From: Betaproteobacteria bacterium RIFCSPLOWO2_12_FULL_68_20
GTDB taxonomy: Bacteria > Pseudomonadota > Gammaproteobacteria > Burkholderiales > SG8-39
Direction of reading: 5' to 3'
NCBI GenBank assembly: GCA_001770655.1
Contig: MERQ01000068.1
Location: forward strand, 44,661-108,660
DNA: 64,000 bases
The translations under genes were made by a program, and so were the position numbers. Of the stretch, positions 45,386-54,140 are shown one piece after another (the first letter of the stretch is position 1; every line of letters begins with the position of its first letter). Below the pieces are notes generated by a model that saw only the letters and a list, made by a program, of their open reading frames with translations, did no database searches and was not told where the DNA came from.

Positions 45386-46746
45386 GCCGCCGCTCCCCGG
45401 GAGAGCCGCGCGAGAAGCCTGCCGTGGATGCCGCCGAATCCGCCGTTCGACATCACCAGCACATGGTCGCCCGGCTTCGCCTCCTGCGCGAGTGCGGCGA
45501 CCAGCGCGCCGATGTCCTCGAGGCAGCGCGCGCGCGCGCCGAGCGGCGCGAACAACTCGCGCGCATCCCAGGCAAGCCCCGCGCCGTACACGTAGATGCG
45601 ATCGGCCTGCGCCAGGCTCCCGGGGAGCTCGTCCTTCATCACGCCGCGCTTCATCGTGTTCGAGCGCGGCTCGAGCACCGCCAGGATCCTCGAGCGTCCG
45701 ACCCGCTCGCGCAGGCCTTCGAGCGAGGCGCGGATCGCGCTCGGGTGATGCGCAAAATCGTCGTACACGGTCACGCCGCGGACGCACCCGCGGACTTCCA
45801 TTCGCCGGCGCACGCCGCAGAAGGTCGCGAGCGACTCGATCGCCGCAGCCGGCGCGACGCCACCATGGCGAGCCGCGGCGAGCGCTGCGAGCGCGTTCTG
45901 ACGGCTGTGGGCGCCGAGCAGCCCCCAGCGCACGCGTCCCAGCGCTTTTCCCAGCCAGGCGACCTCGAAGGCCCCTTCGGCATCGGGCTCGCCCGCCTCC
46001 CACCCACCTGCAATCCCGAACCTTTCAACCGGAGTCCAGCATCCCAAGGTGAGCACTCGCTTCAGTGCCTCGTCGCGCCCGTTCGCCACGATCAAGCCGG
46101 ACCTGGGCACGATCCTGACGAAATGGTGAAATTGCCGCTCGATCGAAGCAAGATCGCCGAAGATGTCGGCATGATCATACTCAAGATTGTTCAGAATTGC
46201 GGTCCTGGGACGGTAATGCACGAACTTGGAGCGCTTATCGAAAAAGGCGGTGTCGTATTCGTCCGCCTCGATCACGAAAATCTCCGAGGGGGTCAGCCGG
46301 GCCGAGGCGGCGAAGTCGGTTGGCACGCCGCCGATCAGGAACCCGGGCGAGCGGCCGGCGCGCTCGAGGATCCAGGCGAGAATCGCCGCCACGGTCGTCT
46401 TGCCGTGCGTGCCGGCGACCGCCACGACGTGCTTGCCCGCGAGCACCTGCTCGGAGAGCCATTGCGGGCCGGAGGCGTAGCGTTCGCCGCGCTCGAGGAT
46501 CGCCTCCATCAGAGGGTTGCCGCGCGACACCACGTTTCCCACCACCCAGAGGTCGGGCCGCAGCGCGAGCTGCTCCGCGCCGTAGCCCTCGACAAGCTCG
46601 ATTCCGAGCGCGCCCAGCTGCTCGCTCATCGGCGGGTAGACGTCGGCGTCGCAGCCGGTGACGCGGTAGCCCGCCGATTTCGCGATCGCGGCGAGCCCGC
46701 CCATGAATGTGCCGCAAATGCCGAGAATGTGAAGGTGCGCGCCCAT
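45382..46746 (-). CDS. mpl: UDP-MurNAc:L-Ala-gamma-D-Glu-meso-DAP ligase (murein recycling)
   Basis: A 454-residue Mur ligase that reattaches recycled tripeptide to UDP-MurNAc. LHILGICGTFMGGLAAIAKS is the N-terminal nucleotide domain; VAVAGTHGKTTVAAILAWIL is the ATP loop; EADEYDTAFFDKRSKFVHY contains magnesium and lysine residues typical of Mpl; VYDDFAHHPSAIRASLEGLR and PRSNTMKRGVMK are C-terminal motifs. It is the first gene of mpl-yqiA-rnb and diverges from the nucleotidyltransferase-like gene. Confidence 0.96.
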   Translation of the reverse strand: MGAHLHILGICGTFMGGLAAIAKSAGYRVTGCDADVYPPMSEQLGALGIELVEGYGAEQLALRPDLWVVGNVVSRGNPLMEAILERGERYASGPQWLSEQVLAGKHVVAVAGTHGKTTVAAILAWILERAGRSPGFLIGGVPTDFAASARLTPSEIFVIEADEYDTAFFDKRSKFVHYRPRTAILNNLEYDHADIFGDLASIERQFHHFVRIVPRSGLIVANGRDEALKRVLTLGCWTPVERFGIAGGWEAGEPDAEGAFEVAWLGKALGRVRWGLLGAHSRQNALAALAAARHGGVAPAAAIESLATFCGVRRRMEVRGCVRGVTVYDDFAHHPSAIRASLEGLRERVGRSRILAVLEPRSNTMKRGVMKDELPGSLAQADRIYVYGAGLAWDARELFAPLGARARCLEDIGALVAALAQEAKPGDHVLVMSNGGFGGIHGRLLARLSRGAAA

Positions 46747-46800
46747 GAGAGTGAGGAGGCGATTGTATAAGCTATGATTTTCGACACGAGGCCACGGGCG

Positions 46801-47418
46801 ATGCGCGGCAAGAGCACTCGGCAAACTGGAATGCGGGCGCGCATTGCCGCGGCGGCGGCGCGCATCATGGCCGAGGACGGCATCGACGATTTCGCGCTCG
46901 CCAAGCGCAAGGCGGCGCGGCGCCTCGGCGCGAACGACGCGCAGGCGCTGCCGGCGAACGACGAGATCGAGGCCGAACTGCGCGCCTACCGCTCGCTTTA
47001 CCAGGCCGAGGAGCACACGTTGCGCGTCGCCGAGCTGCGCTCGATCGCGCTCGACGCGATGCGCGCGCTCGAGCGCTTCAACCCCTACCTCACCGGCCCG
47101 GTACTGACCGGAATCGCCGGGCGCTACGCCGATATCGACGTGCAGCTGTTCCCGGAGAGCGCGAAAGAGGTGGAGCTGCACCTCCTCGATCGCAACATCG
47201 CCTATACCACGCACGAGGGCAGGCGGTACTCGGGCGATCGGGCGCACGCGGTGAGCGTGCTCGAGCTCACCTGGCAGGGCGCGAGGCTCAGGCTCTCGGT
47301 GTTCGATCCGCGCGACGAGCGGATCGCGCTCAAGACCTCGCAGGCCGGTCGGGTGATGGACCGCGCCGGGATCGCCGAGCTCGGCGCGCTGATACGCGAT
47401 GCCCGCGGCCAGGCGTGA
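46801..47418 (+). CDS. Nucleotidyltransferase-like protein beside mpl
   Basis: A 205-residue cytosolic protein of a family widespread beside mpl in betaproteobacteria and of unknown function. The N-terminal half is helical (RIAAAAARIMAEDGIDDFAL, KRKAARRLGAND). The middle (FNPYLTGPVLTGIAGRYADI, then DIDVQLFPESAKEVELHLLD) resembles the minimal nucleotidyltransferase core with G..G followed by ADID. I chose ATG 46801, with a GAGG site about eight bases before; ATG 46774 is nine codons upstream. It overlaps tlpA by 20 bases. Confidence 0.78.
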   Translation: MRGKSTRQTGMRARIAAAAARIMAEDGIDDFALAKRKAARRLGANDAQALPANDEIEAELRAYRSLYQAEEHTLRVAELRSIALDAMRALERFNPYLTGPVLTGIAGRYADIDVQLFPESAKEVELHLLDRNIAYTTHEGRRYSGDRAHAVSVLELTWQGARLRLSVFDPRDERIALKTSQAGRVMDRAGIAELGALIRDARGQA

Positions 47419-47947
47419 AGCGCTGATCCTCGGCGGGGTCGGCCTCCTCGCCGCGGCGATGGGGGCGCTCGTCGGTCCGGTTCTCCTCCAGTCGCAAAGC
47501 GGCGCCGCCGATCTCCTTTCAGCGTCCTTCACCGAGATCTCCGGGAAACCGCGCCGGCTGCTCGACTGGTCCGGCAAGGTCCTGGTATGCAACTTCTGGG
47601 CGACATGGTGCGCGCCCTGCCGCGAGGAAGTCCCGATGCTCGTCGCGGCGCGTGAAAGACATGCGCCGAACGGGGTCGAGGTGGTTGGGATCGCGATCGA
47701 CGGCGAGGCCAAGGTGCGCGAGTTTTCCGCCGCCTACGGCATCAACTACCCGCTTCTCCTCGCCGACGCCGGCGCGATTGAGCTGATGCGCAAGCTCGGC
47801 AACACGGCGGGCGGCTTGCCCTACACGGTGGTCCTCGACCGCCGGGGGGCGCTCGCCTACAGGAAGCTCGGCGCCCTCACCCGGCCGGAGCTGGAGCGGG
47901 TCCTCGCCGATCTGCTCCCTTCAGAAATTGAGACCAAAGTACGCTAA
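47399..47947 (+). CDS. TlpA-like thiol-disulfide oxidoreductase
   Basis: A 182-residue thioredoxin-fold protein anchored by an N-terminal hydrophobic helix ([20 protein letters not shown]). The redox motif is [12 protein letters not shown] with Cys71 and Cys74. The cis-proline loop ([13 protein letters not shown]) and [12 protein letters not shown] support TlpA/ResA family membership. It probably reduces periplasmic disulfides, for example during cytochrome c maturation. It overlaps the previous gene by 20 bases and aroQ starts two bases after its stop. Confidence 0.92.
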   Translation: MPAARREALILGGVGLLAAAMGALVGPVLLQSQSGAADLLSASFTEISGKPRRLLDWSGKVLVCNFWATWCAPCREEVPMLVAARERHAPNGVEVVGIAIDGEAKVREFSAAYGINYPLLLADAGAIELMRKLGNTAGGLPYTVVLDRRGALAYRKLGALTRPELERVLADLLPSEIETKVR

Positions 47948-47948
47948 A

Positions 47949-48443
47949 ATGCAGGCATCTGCCGCGAACGTGAAGAAAACGACAAAAACCTCGAGGAAGC
48001 GGATCCTGGTTCTCCATGGGCCGAATCTGAATCTGCTCGGGACCCGCGAGCCCGAGGTCTACGGCCGGGAGACGCTCGGGGTGATCAATCGGCGGCTTGG
48101 CGCCGCGGGACGCTCTGCCGGAGTGGAGGTGCGCTGTTACCAGAGCAACCTCGAGGGCGAACTGATCGGGCGCATCCAGCAGGCGAGTCGCGACGGGGTG
48201 GGCTTCATCGTGTTCAACCCCGCCGGCTACACGCACACGAGCGTTGCGCTGCGCGATGCGCTCGCAGGGGTCGGCATCCCCTTCATCGAGGTCCATCTGT
48301 CCAACATTCACGCCCGCGAGCCGTTCCGCCAGCGCTCGTTCTTCTCCGATCTCGCAGTCGGAACCCTGTGCGGCCTGGGCAGCCGCGGCTATGACTTCGC
48401 GCTCGCGTACGCGCTGAGGGCGATCGGGGCCGCCCGGGAATAG
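47949..48443 (+). CDS. aroQ: 3-dehydroquinate dehydratase, type II
   Basis: A 164-residue dodecameric enzyme of the shikimate pathway. [20 protein letters not shown] holds the signature with the catalytic loop Arg and Tyr; [36 protein letters not shown] and [20 protein letters not shown] (His and Arg of the active site) follow. An 18-residue N-terminal extension before the first strand is longer than usual; an internal start would remove it. aroE is elsewhere in the window. Confidence 0.95.
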   Translation: MQASAANVKKTTKTSRKRILVLHGPNLNLLGTREPEVYGRETLGVINRRLGAAGRSAGVEVRCYQSNLEGELIGRIQQASRDGVGFIVFNPAGYTHTSVALRDALAGVGIPFIEVHLSNIHAREPFRQRSFFSDLAVGTLCGLGSRGYDFALAYALRAIGAARE

Positions 48444-48444
48444 C

Positions 48445-48481
48445 CCCGTGCGGCACGGGCGCGGTCGCTCGCCGGCGAGCG
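48445..48481 (+). promoter_or_regulatory. Hairpin and 16-base palindrome upstream of accB
   Basis: CCCGTG (48445-48450) and CACGGG (48454-48459) can pair with a three-base loop. Seven bases later CGCTCGCCGGCGAGCG (48466-48481) is a perfect 16-base palindrome, five bases before the accB GGAGG site. It lies in the 54-base gap between aroQ and accB. It could be an operator or a hairpin near the ribosome site; the regulator is unknown. Confidence 0.5.
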
Positions 48482-48497
48482 CGCGGGAGGAAAAACC

Positions 48498-48935
48498 ATG
48501 GATCTGCGCAAGCTGAAGAAGCTGATCGACCTGGTCCAGGAGTCGGGCGTCGCCGAGCTCGAGATCACCGAGGGCGAGGAGAAGGTCCGCATCGTGAAGG
48601 GCGGGGGCGTGAGCATCGCGCCGGCCGCGGCGCCGGTCGCTGCGCCAGGCGCGGCGGTGGCGCCGGCGGCGAGCGCGCCCGGGCTTCCCGCCGCGCAGGA
48701 GGGCCACATCGTGAAAGCGCCGATGGTCGGCACGTTTTACCGCGCTCCGGCGCCAGACGCCAAGCCCTTCGTCGAGGTCGGCCAGGCGGTAAAGGAAGGC
48801 GAGCCGATCTGCACCATCGAGGCAATGAAGCTGATGAACGAGATCGAGGCCGACGCCTCGGGCACCGTGAAGGCGGTCCTGGTCGAGAACGGGCAGCCGG
48901 TGGAGTACGGCCAGCCACTTTTCATCATCGCCTGA
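48498..48935 (+). CDS. accB: Biotin carboxyl carrier protein of acetyl-CoA carboxylase
   Basis: A 145-residue carrier. It starts [20 protein letters not shown], followed by an Ala/Pro-rich linker (about 38-75) and a biotinyl domain. The biotinylation site is [12 protein letters not shown], with Lys about residue 113, and the characteristic [12 protein letters not shown] thumb region precedes it. It carries CO2 between biotin carboxylase and carboxyltransferase in fatty acid synthesis. A GGAGG site lies seven bases before the ATG. accC follows after one base. Confidence 0.97.
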   Translation: MDLRKLKKLIDLVQESGVAELEITEGEEKVRIVKGGGVSIAPAAAPVAAPGAAVAPAASAPGLPAAQEGHIVKAPMVGTFYRAPAPDAKPFVEVGQAVKEGEPICTIEAMKLMNEIEADASGTVKAVLVENGQPVEYGQPLFIIA

Positions 48936-48936
48936 C

Positions 48937-50298
48937 GTGTTCGAGAAGATCCTGATCGCCAACCGCGGCGAGATCGCGTTGCGCATCCAGCGCGCCTGCC
49001 GCGAGCTCGGCATCCGCACCGTGGTCGTGCACTCGGAGGCCGACACCGAGGCGAAATACGTCAAGCTCGCCGACGAGTCGGTGTGCATCGGCCCGCCGGC
49101 GGCGCAGGCGAGCTACCTGAACATCCCGGCGATCATCAGCGCGGCCGAGGTCACCGACGCCGAGGCGATCCATCCCGGGTACGGCTTTCTCGCCGAGAAC
49201 GCCGATTTCGCCGAGAAGGTGGAAGGCTCCGGGTTCGTGTTCATCGGCCCGCGCCCCGAGAACATCCGCCTCATGGGCGACAAGGTGAGCGCCAAGCAGG
49301 CGATGGAGAAGGCGGGCGTGCCGACGGTGCTGGGATCCGCGGGCGAGCTGCCCGCGGACCCGAAGGACATCGTGAAGATCGCGCGCAAGCTCGGCTACCC
49401 GGTGCTCGTCAAGTCGGCCGGGGGAGGCGGCGGACGAGGCATGCGCATCGTGCACACGGAGGCGGCGCTGCTCAACGCGGTCGCCGTCACGCGCGCGGAG
49501 GCGCAGGCCGCGTTCGGCAACCCCTCGGTGTACCTGGAGCGCTTCCTGGAGAATCCGCGCCACATCGAGATCCAGGTGCTCGCCGACAGCGCCAAGAACG
49601 CGGTGCACCTGGGCGAGCGTGACTGCTCGATCCAGCGCCGGCACCAGAAGGTGATCGAGGAGGCGCCCGCACCCGAGCTGGCGGCGAAGCTGCGCGACCG
49701 GATCGGCGAGCGCTGCGTCGAGGCGTGCAGGAAGATCGGCTACCGCGGCGCCGGCACCGTCGAGTTCCTGTACGAGGAGGGCGAGTTCTACTTCATCGAG
49801 ATGAACACGCGCATCCAGGTCGAGCACCCGGTCACCGAGATGGTGACCGGCGTCGACATCGTGCAGGAGCAGATCCGCATCGCCGCCGGCGAGAAGCTGC
49901 GGTTGCGGCAGAAAGACGTCGAGCTGCGCGGCCACGCGATCGAGTGCCGCATCAACGCCGAGGATCCGTACCGCTTCACGCCGTCGCCTGGCAGGATCGT
50001 CTCCTACCACCCGCCGGGCGGACCCGGAATCCGCGTCGACACGCATATCTACCAGGGTTACCGGGTGCCGCCCGATTACGATTCGCTGATCGGCAAGGTG
50101 ATCGCCTACGGCGCGACACGCGAGCAGGCGATCAACCGCATGCGCGTCGCGCTCTCCGAGATGGTGGTCGAAGGCATCCAGACCAATCTCCCGCTGCACC
50201 GGGAACTGGTCAACGACACGCACTTCCTGCGCGGCGGCGTCTCGATCCACTACCTGGAGCAGAAGCTCGCGCAGGAGCAGAAGAAAAAGGCGAGATAG
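48937..50298 (+). CDS. accC: Biotin carboxylase subunit of acetyl-CoA carboxylase
   Basis: A 453-residue ATP-grasp enzyme that carboxylates biotin on AccB. It starts at GTG with [20 protein letters not shown]. The glycine-rich ATP loop is [20 protein letters not shown]-type residues follow in [37 protein letters not shown] is the catalytic block and [15 protein letters not shown] the C-terminal signature. It is co-transcribed with accB; prmA starts nine bases after its stop. Confidence 0.98.
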   Translation: MFEKILIANRGEIALRIQRACRELGIRTVVVHSEADTEAKYVKLADESVCIGPPAAQASYLNIPAIISAAEVTDAEAIHPGYGFLAENADFAEKVEGSGFVFIGPRPENIRLMGDKVSAKQAMEKAGVPTVLGSAGELPADPKDIVKIARKLGYPVLVKSAGGGGGRGMRIVHTEAALLNAVAVTRAEAQAAFGNPSVYLERFLENPRHIEIQVLADSAKNAVHLGERDCSIQRRHQKVIEEAPAPELAAKLRDRIGERCVEACRKIGYRGAGTVEFLYEEGEFYFIEMNTRIQVEHPVTEMVTGVDIVQEQIRIAAGEKLRLRQKDVELRGHAIECRINAEDPYRFTPSPGRIVSYHPPGGPGIRVDTHIYQGYRVPPDYDSLIGKVIAYGATREQAINRMRVALSEMVVEGIQTNLPLHRELVNDTHFLRGGVSIHYLEQKLAQEQKKKAR

Positions 50299-50307
50299 GG
50301 CGCCGGC

Positions 50308-51147
50308 GTGCCGTGGCTCGAGCTTGCCCTGGAACTCGAGGCCGCCGCGGCGGAGGCGTTCGGCGACGCGCTGCTCGCCGCGGGCGCGCAATCGGTCTGG
50401 CTCGAGCTGGGCGCGAACGACACGGCGGTTTGCACCCGCGTGAGCGCGATTCTCGCGCTCGAGACCGATGCGCGCGCTCTGGCTGCCGCGGCCGCGCGGG
50501 CCGCCGGGCTCGCCGCGGCGCCGCCATTCACGCTCGCTCGCCTCGAGGACGAGGACTGGGTGCGGCGGGTGCAGTCGCAGTTCGCGCCGATCGCGATCGG
50601 CGAGCGCCTCGCGGTCGCGCCGAGCTGGGTTGATCCGCCGCCGCGCGCGGCCGTCGTGGTGCGCATCGATCCGGGCACCGCCTTCGGCACCGGCAGCCAC
50701 GCCAGCACCAGGCTCGCGCTGCGCTTTCTCGAGCGCGGCGTGCGCGGCGGCGAGCGGGTGCTGGACTACGGGTGCGGCTCGGGTATATTGGCGATCGCCG
50801 CCGCGAAGCTCGGCGCGGCGCAGGCCGACGCGGTGGATGTCGATTTGCAGGCGCTCGAGGCAGCCAGCGCGAACGCGCGCGCCAACCGGGTCGCGGTGCG
50901 CGTCGCCACGCCCGAGGCGCTCGCGCCGGGCTCCTATGACATCGTCGTGGCCAATATCCTCGCCCAGCCGCTGATCGTGCTCGCGCCGCTGCTTGCGGCT
51001 CGCGTCGCGCCGCGCGGGCGGCTCGCGCTCTCGGGCGTGCTCGAACCGCAGGCGGGCGAGGTGGCGCACGCGTATGCGCCATGGCTCGAGCTCGAGGTGG
51101 GCGAGGCCGAGGAGGGCTGGGAGCTGCTCGAAGGGGTGCGCCGATGA
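50308..51147 (+). CDS. prmA: Ribosomal protein L11 methyltransferase
   Basis: A 279-residue SAM-dependent enzyme that trimethylates L11. The N-terminal substrate domain starts PWLELALELEAAAAEAFGDA from a GTG start. The catalytic part has DPGTAFGTGSHASTRLALRF, VLDYGCGSGILAIAAAKLGA (SAM loop) and IVVANILAQPLIVLAPLL. The GTG lies nine bases after accC. It overlaps the next gene by four bases (ATGA). Confidence 0.95.
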   Translation: MPWLELALELEAAAAEAFGDALLAAGAQSVWLELGANDTAVCTRVSAILALETDARALAAAAARAAGLAAAPPFTLARLEDEDWVRRVQSQFAPIAIGERLAVAPSWVDPPPRAAVVVRIDPGTAFGTGSHASTRLALRFLERGVRGGERVLDYGCGSGILAIAAAKLGAAQADAVDVDLQALEAASANARANRVAVRVATPEALAPGSYDIVVANILAQPLIVLAPLLAARVAPRGRLALSGVLEPQAGEVAHAYAPWLELEVGEAEEGWELLEGVRR

Positions 51148-51923
51148 GCCTGGTGACACGCTGCCCGGCCTGCGACACTGCCTTTCGGGTGCAGCGCGAT
51201 CAGCTCGCCGCGCGCGGGGGCAGAGTGCGCTGCGGCAAGTGCGGCGGCGTCTTCGACGGCGTGGCGGGTCTGGTGGAGGAGCGCGCGACGCCGCTCGTGC
51301 TGGAGCCCTCGCCGCAATTGGGGCTGTTCGACCCGTCGCGGCGCGCCGCCGGGCCGTCCGGCGCTACGGCGCGCCTGGCGGCGCTGGACGACGAAGCGCC
51401 GCTGCCCGCGTTCCTGGCACAAGACGAGCCGCCGCGCCGCATGCTGCTCGGCTGGGGGCTGCTCTCGCTCGCCGCGATCGCGGCGCTCGCCGGGCAAGCG
51501 GCGATCCAATACCGCGCCGAGATCGCGGTGCTGGTTCCGCAGGCGCGCGAGCCGCTCGAGCTGGCGTGCGAGCGGCTGGGCTGCGCCATGCGCCTGCCAC
51601 GGCGCCCCGAGCTGATGAGCATCGAATCGTCCGATCTGCAAGCCGATCCGCGGCGTGACGGCGTGATCGTGCTGAACGCGGTCGTCCGCAACCGCGCCCC
51701 GTTCGCGCAGGCGTACCCCGCGCTCGAGCTCACGCTCACCGACGAGAACGACCGGGCGGTGCTGCGGCGCGTGCTCGCTCCGGCCGAGTACCTCGAGGCC
51801 GGGCGTGCGCCGAACGTCCTTGAGCGCGGCGTCGCGGCGGGCGCCGAGGCGCCGGTGCGCCTGTACCTCGATACCGGCGGCACGCGAGCCACCGGCTACC
51901 GGCTTTACCTCTTCTATCCGTGA
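51144..51923 (+). CDS. Zinc-ribbon and DUF3426 membrane protein
   Basis: A 259-residue protein. The N-terminal zinc ribbon has two CxxC pairs, RCPACDTAFRV (Cys7 and Cys10) and RCGKCGGVFDG. A single membrane helix follows (about 103-120: LLGWGLLSLAAIAALAGQAA), and the C-terminal DUF3426 domain ends in a beta-sandwich-like region (DGVIVLNAVVRNRAPFAQAY, ELTLTDENDRAVL). Function is unknown, but the protein is almost always encoded after prmA. It starts in the prmA stop, so translation is coupled. Confidence 0.93.
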   Translation: MSLVTRCPACDTAFRVQRDQLAARGGRVRCGKCGGVFDGVAGLVEERATPLVLEPSPQLGLFDPSRRAAGPSGATARLAALDDEAPLPAFLAQDEPPRRMLLGWGLLSLAAIAALAGQAAIQYRAEIAVLVPQAREPLELACERLGCAMRLPRRPELMSIESSDLQADPRRDGVIVLNAVVRNRAPFAQAYPALELTLTDENDRAVLRRVLAPAEYLEAGRAPNVLERGVAAGAEAPVRLYLDTGGTRATGYRLYLFYP

Positions 51924-51933
51924 AAAGGAGCAC

Positions 51934-52872
51934 ATGAAGATTCTCGTCACCGGCTCGATCGCCTACGACACCATCATGGTGTTTCCCGACCGCTTCAAGA
52001 ATCATCTGCTCGCCGATCAGCTGCACATCCTGAACGTGTGCTTCCTCACCCCCGAGATGCGCCGCGAGTACGGCGGCACCGCGGGCAACATCGGTTACAA
52101 CCTGAAGCTGATCGGCGACGATCCGCTGGTGATGGCGAGCGTCGGCGAGGACATCGGACCGTACCTCGATCGCTTCGCGGGGCTCGGCATCGGCACGGAG
52201 CTGTTCAAGCGCATCCCGGGTCAGTTCACGGCACAGGCGTTCATCACCACCGACCTCGACGACAACCAGATCACGGCATTCCACCCCGGGGCGATGAACC
52301 ATTCGCACCAGAACCACGTGAGCCCCGCGGTCGGCGCCGGCCTGGCGATCATCGGGCCGGACGGCAAGGACGGCATGCTGCAGCACGCGCGCGAGTGCGC
52401 CGAGGCAGGAGTGCCGTTCGTGTTCGATCCGGGGCAGGGCCTGCCCATGTTCTCGGCCGGGGAGCTCGCCGAATTCGTGCGGCTGGCCGATTACCTCGCG
52501 GTGAACGACTACGAGGGCAAGATGCTCGAGGAGAAGACCGGCGCTCGCCTGGAGAGCCTCGCCAAGGAAGTGAAGGCGGCGGTGGTCACGCTCGGCGCCA
52601 AGGGCTCGCTCATTTTCGCCGGCGGCAAGCGTCACGAGATTCCGGGCGTTGCGGCCGAAAAGGTGCTCGATCCCACCGGCTGCGGCGATGCCTACCGCGC
52701 GGGGCTCCTCTACGGAATCGCGCAGGGCTGGGACTGGCCGACCACCGGCCGGCTCGCCTCGGTGATGGGTACGATCAAGATCGCGCACCGCGGCGCGCAG
52801 AACCACGCGCCATCGCGCGACGAGATCGAGGCGCGCTACCGGCGCGCGTTCGGCGGCTCGCTCTGGAATTGA
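51934..52872 (+). CDS. PfkB-family carbohydrate/nucleoside kinase
   Basis: A 312-residue ribokinase-fold kinase. It starts MKILVTGSIAYDTIMVFPDR, with a substrate-binding GGTAGNIGYNLKLIGDD. The anion-hole and catalytic Asp are in LDPTGCGDAYRAGLLYGIAQ. Adenosine-kinase-like features (NHSHQNHVSP, FDPGQGLPMF) suggest a nucleoside substrate, but the family includes sugars, so the substrate is uncertain. A strong AAAAGGAG site precedes the ATG. It follows DUF3426 by ten bases. Confidence 0.88.
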   Translation: MKILVTGSIAYDTIMVFPDRFKNHLLADQLHILNVCFLTPEMRREYGGTAGNIGYNLKLIGDDPLVMASVGEDIGPYLDRFAGLGIGTELFKRIPGQFTAQAFITTDLDDNQITAFHPGAMNHSHQNHVSPAVGAGLAIIGPDGKDGMLQHARECAEAGVPFVFDPGQGLPMFSAGELAEFVRLADYLAVNDYEGKMLEEKTGARLESLAKEVKAAVVTLGAKGSLIFAGGKRHEIPGVAAEKVLDPTGCGDAYRAGLLYGIAQGWDWPTTGRLASVMGTIKIAHRGAQNHAPSRDEIEARYRRAFGGSLWN

Positions 52873-52873
52873 G

Positions 52874-53287
52874 CTAGCGCAGCGCAGCGCGGATCTTCAC
52901 GGCGTATTCCTCCAGCTTGTCGCGCGGCGGGTTCTTCGCCGGCCAGCCGAGGCTCATGCCGTCCGCTTCCCAGCGCGGCAGCACGTGGATATGGAAGTGG
53001 AACACGGTCTGCAGCGCCGCCTTGCCGTTCGCCTGGAACAGCGTCACGCCCTGCGGCTGGAAGGCTTCGCGCACCGCGCGCGCGACGCGCGCCGTGGCGC
53101 GGAACACGCCCGAGGCCTGTGCGTCGTCCAGACCGAACACGTTTTCTACATGCGCCTTGGTCGCCACCAAGGTATGACCCGGATTCACATGGCCGATGTC
53201 CATGAATGCGAGCACGTGTTCATCTTCGTAGACCACGCTCGCAGGAATTCTCTTCGCCACGATCTTGCAGAACACGCAGTCGCTCAT
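52874..53287 (-). CDS. HIT family nucleotide hydrolase
   Basis: A 137-residue HIT protein. The histidine triad is VFHFHIHVLPRW and the N-terminal zinc/cysteine region is SDCVFCKIVAKRIPAS. HINT-branch proteins hydrolyse nucleoside phosphoramidates or diadenosine polyphosphates. It lies 13 bases from apaH, the Ap4A hydrolase, on the same strand, consistent with a shared dinucleotide-turnover unit, though both are individually common. Confidence 0.94.
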   Translation of the reverse strand: MSDCVFCKIVAKRIPASVVYEDEHVLAFMDIGHVNPGHTLVATKAHVENVFGLDDAQASGVFRATARVARAVREAFQPQGVTLFQANGKAALQTVFHFHIHVLPRWEADGMSLGWPAKNPPRDKLEEYAVKIRAALR

Positions 53288-53300
53288 CGCTCCTCCTTGG

Positions 53301-54116
53301 TCATTCAGCTCCGACCGGCTGATACCCCTTGCACGGTTCCTGGTAAAGCGCCCGGTCCTCCAGCCGCAGCGCGGTGAGCGCGCCGCCCCACACGCACCCG
53401 GTGTCGAGCGCGGCGAGCCGCTCGGTGAGCTTCAGGCCCAGCGTAGACCAGTGGCCGCACACGATCGCGGGCTCTTCGCGCTGCGGCCGCGCCTCGAACC
53501 AGGCCAGATGACCGGACGGCGGCCGCGCGCCCTTGGCGTGGAAATCCATGGCGCCCTCGCGGGTGGAGAAGCGCATGCGCGTCATCGCGTTCACGATCAC
53601 GCGCAGCCGGTCCCAGCCCGTAAGCGCGTCGCTCCACTCCACCGGCGCGCTGCCGTACATGTTCGAGAGAAACTCCCGGTAACCCGGCGCGGCGAGCGCC
53701 GCCTCGACCTCGCGGCCGAGCGCTAGCGCCCGTTCGATCGTCCACTGCGGCAGCAGCCCGGCATGCACCATCGCGTAGCGGCCCTCGACGTGCATGAGCT
53801 GCCGCGTGCGCAGCCACCCGACCAGCTCGCGCGCGTCCGGCGCCCCGAGCACGTCGCCGAACGTGTCGCTCTCGCGCTGCCGCCCGATCCCCTCGTAGCG
53901 GCACACCAGGTGGAGATCGTGGTTGCCGAGGACGGTCGCCGCGCGATCGCCGAGGCCGCGCACGTAGCGCAGCACCTCGAGCGACTTCGGCCCGCGATTG
54001 ACGAGGTCGCCGACCAGCCACAGCCGGTCGCGCGCCGCATCGAAGCCCGTGCGCTGGAGCAGCGCGCGCAACTCGTCGTAGCACCCCTGCACATCGCCGA
54101 TCGCGTAGGTCGCCAT
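53301..54116 (-). CDS. apaH: Symmetrical Ap4A hydrolase
   Basis: A 271-residue metallophosphoesterase that splits diadenosine tetraphosphate into two ADP, limiting alarmone levels. The metal ligands are in YAIGDVQGCYDELRALL, WLVGDLVNRGPKSLEVL and LGNHDLHLVC. HAGLLPQWT and CGHWSTLGL supply the remaining histidines. Length is normal. It lies 24 bases after comM on the same strand and 13 bases before the HIT gene. Confidence 0.96.
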   Translation of the reverse strand: MATYAIGDVQGCYDELRALLQRTGFDAARDRLWLVGDLVNRGPKSLEVLRYVRGLGDRAATVLGNHDLHLVCRYEGIGRQRESDTFGDVLGAPDARELVGWLRTRQLMHVEGRYAMVHAGLLPQWTIERALALGREVEAALAAPGYREFLSNMYGSAPVEWSDALTGWDRLRVIVNAMTRMRFSTREGAMDFHAKGARPPSGHLAWFEARPQREEPAIVCGHWSTLGLKLTERLAALDTGCVWGGALTALRLEDRALYQEPCKGYQPVGAE

Positions 54117-54140
54117 CGGCGCAAAATATAGCAGGGTGCT

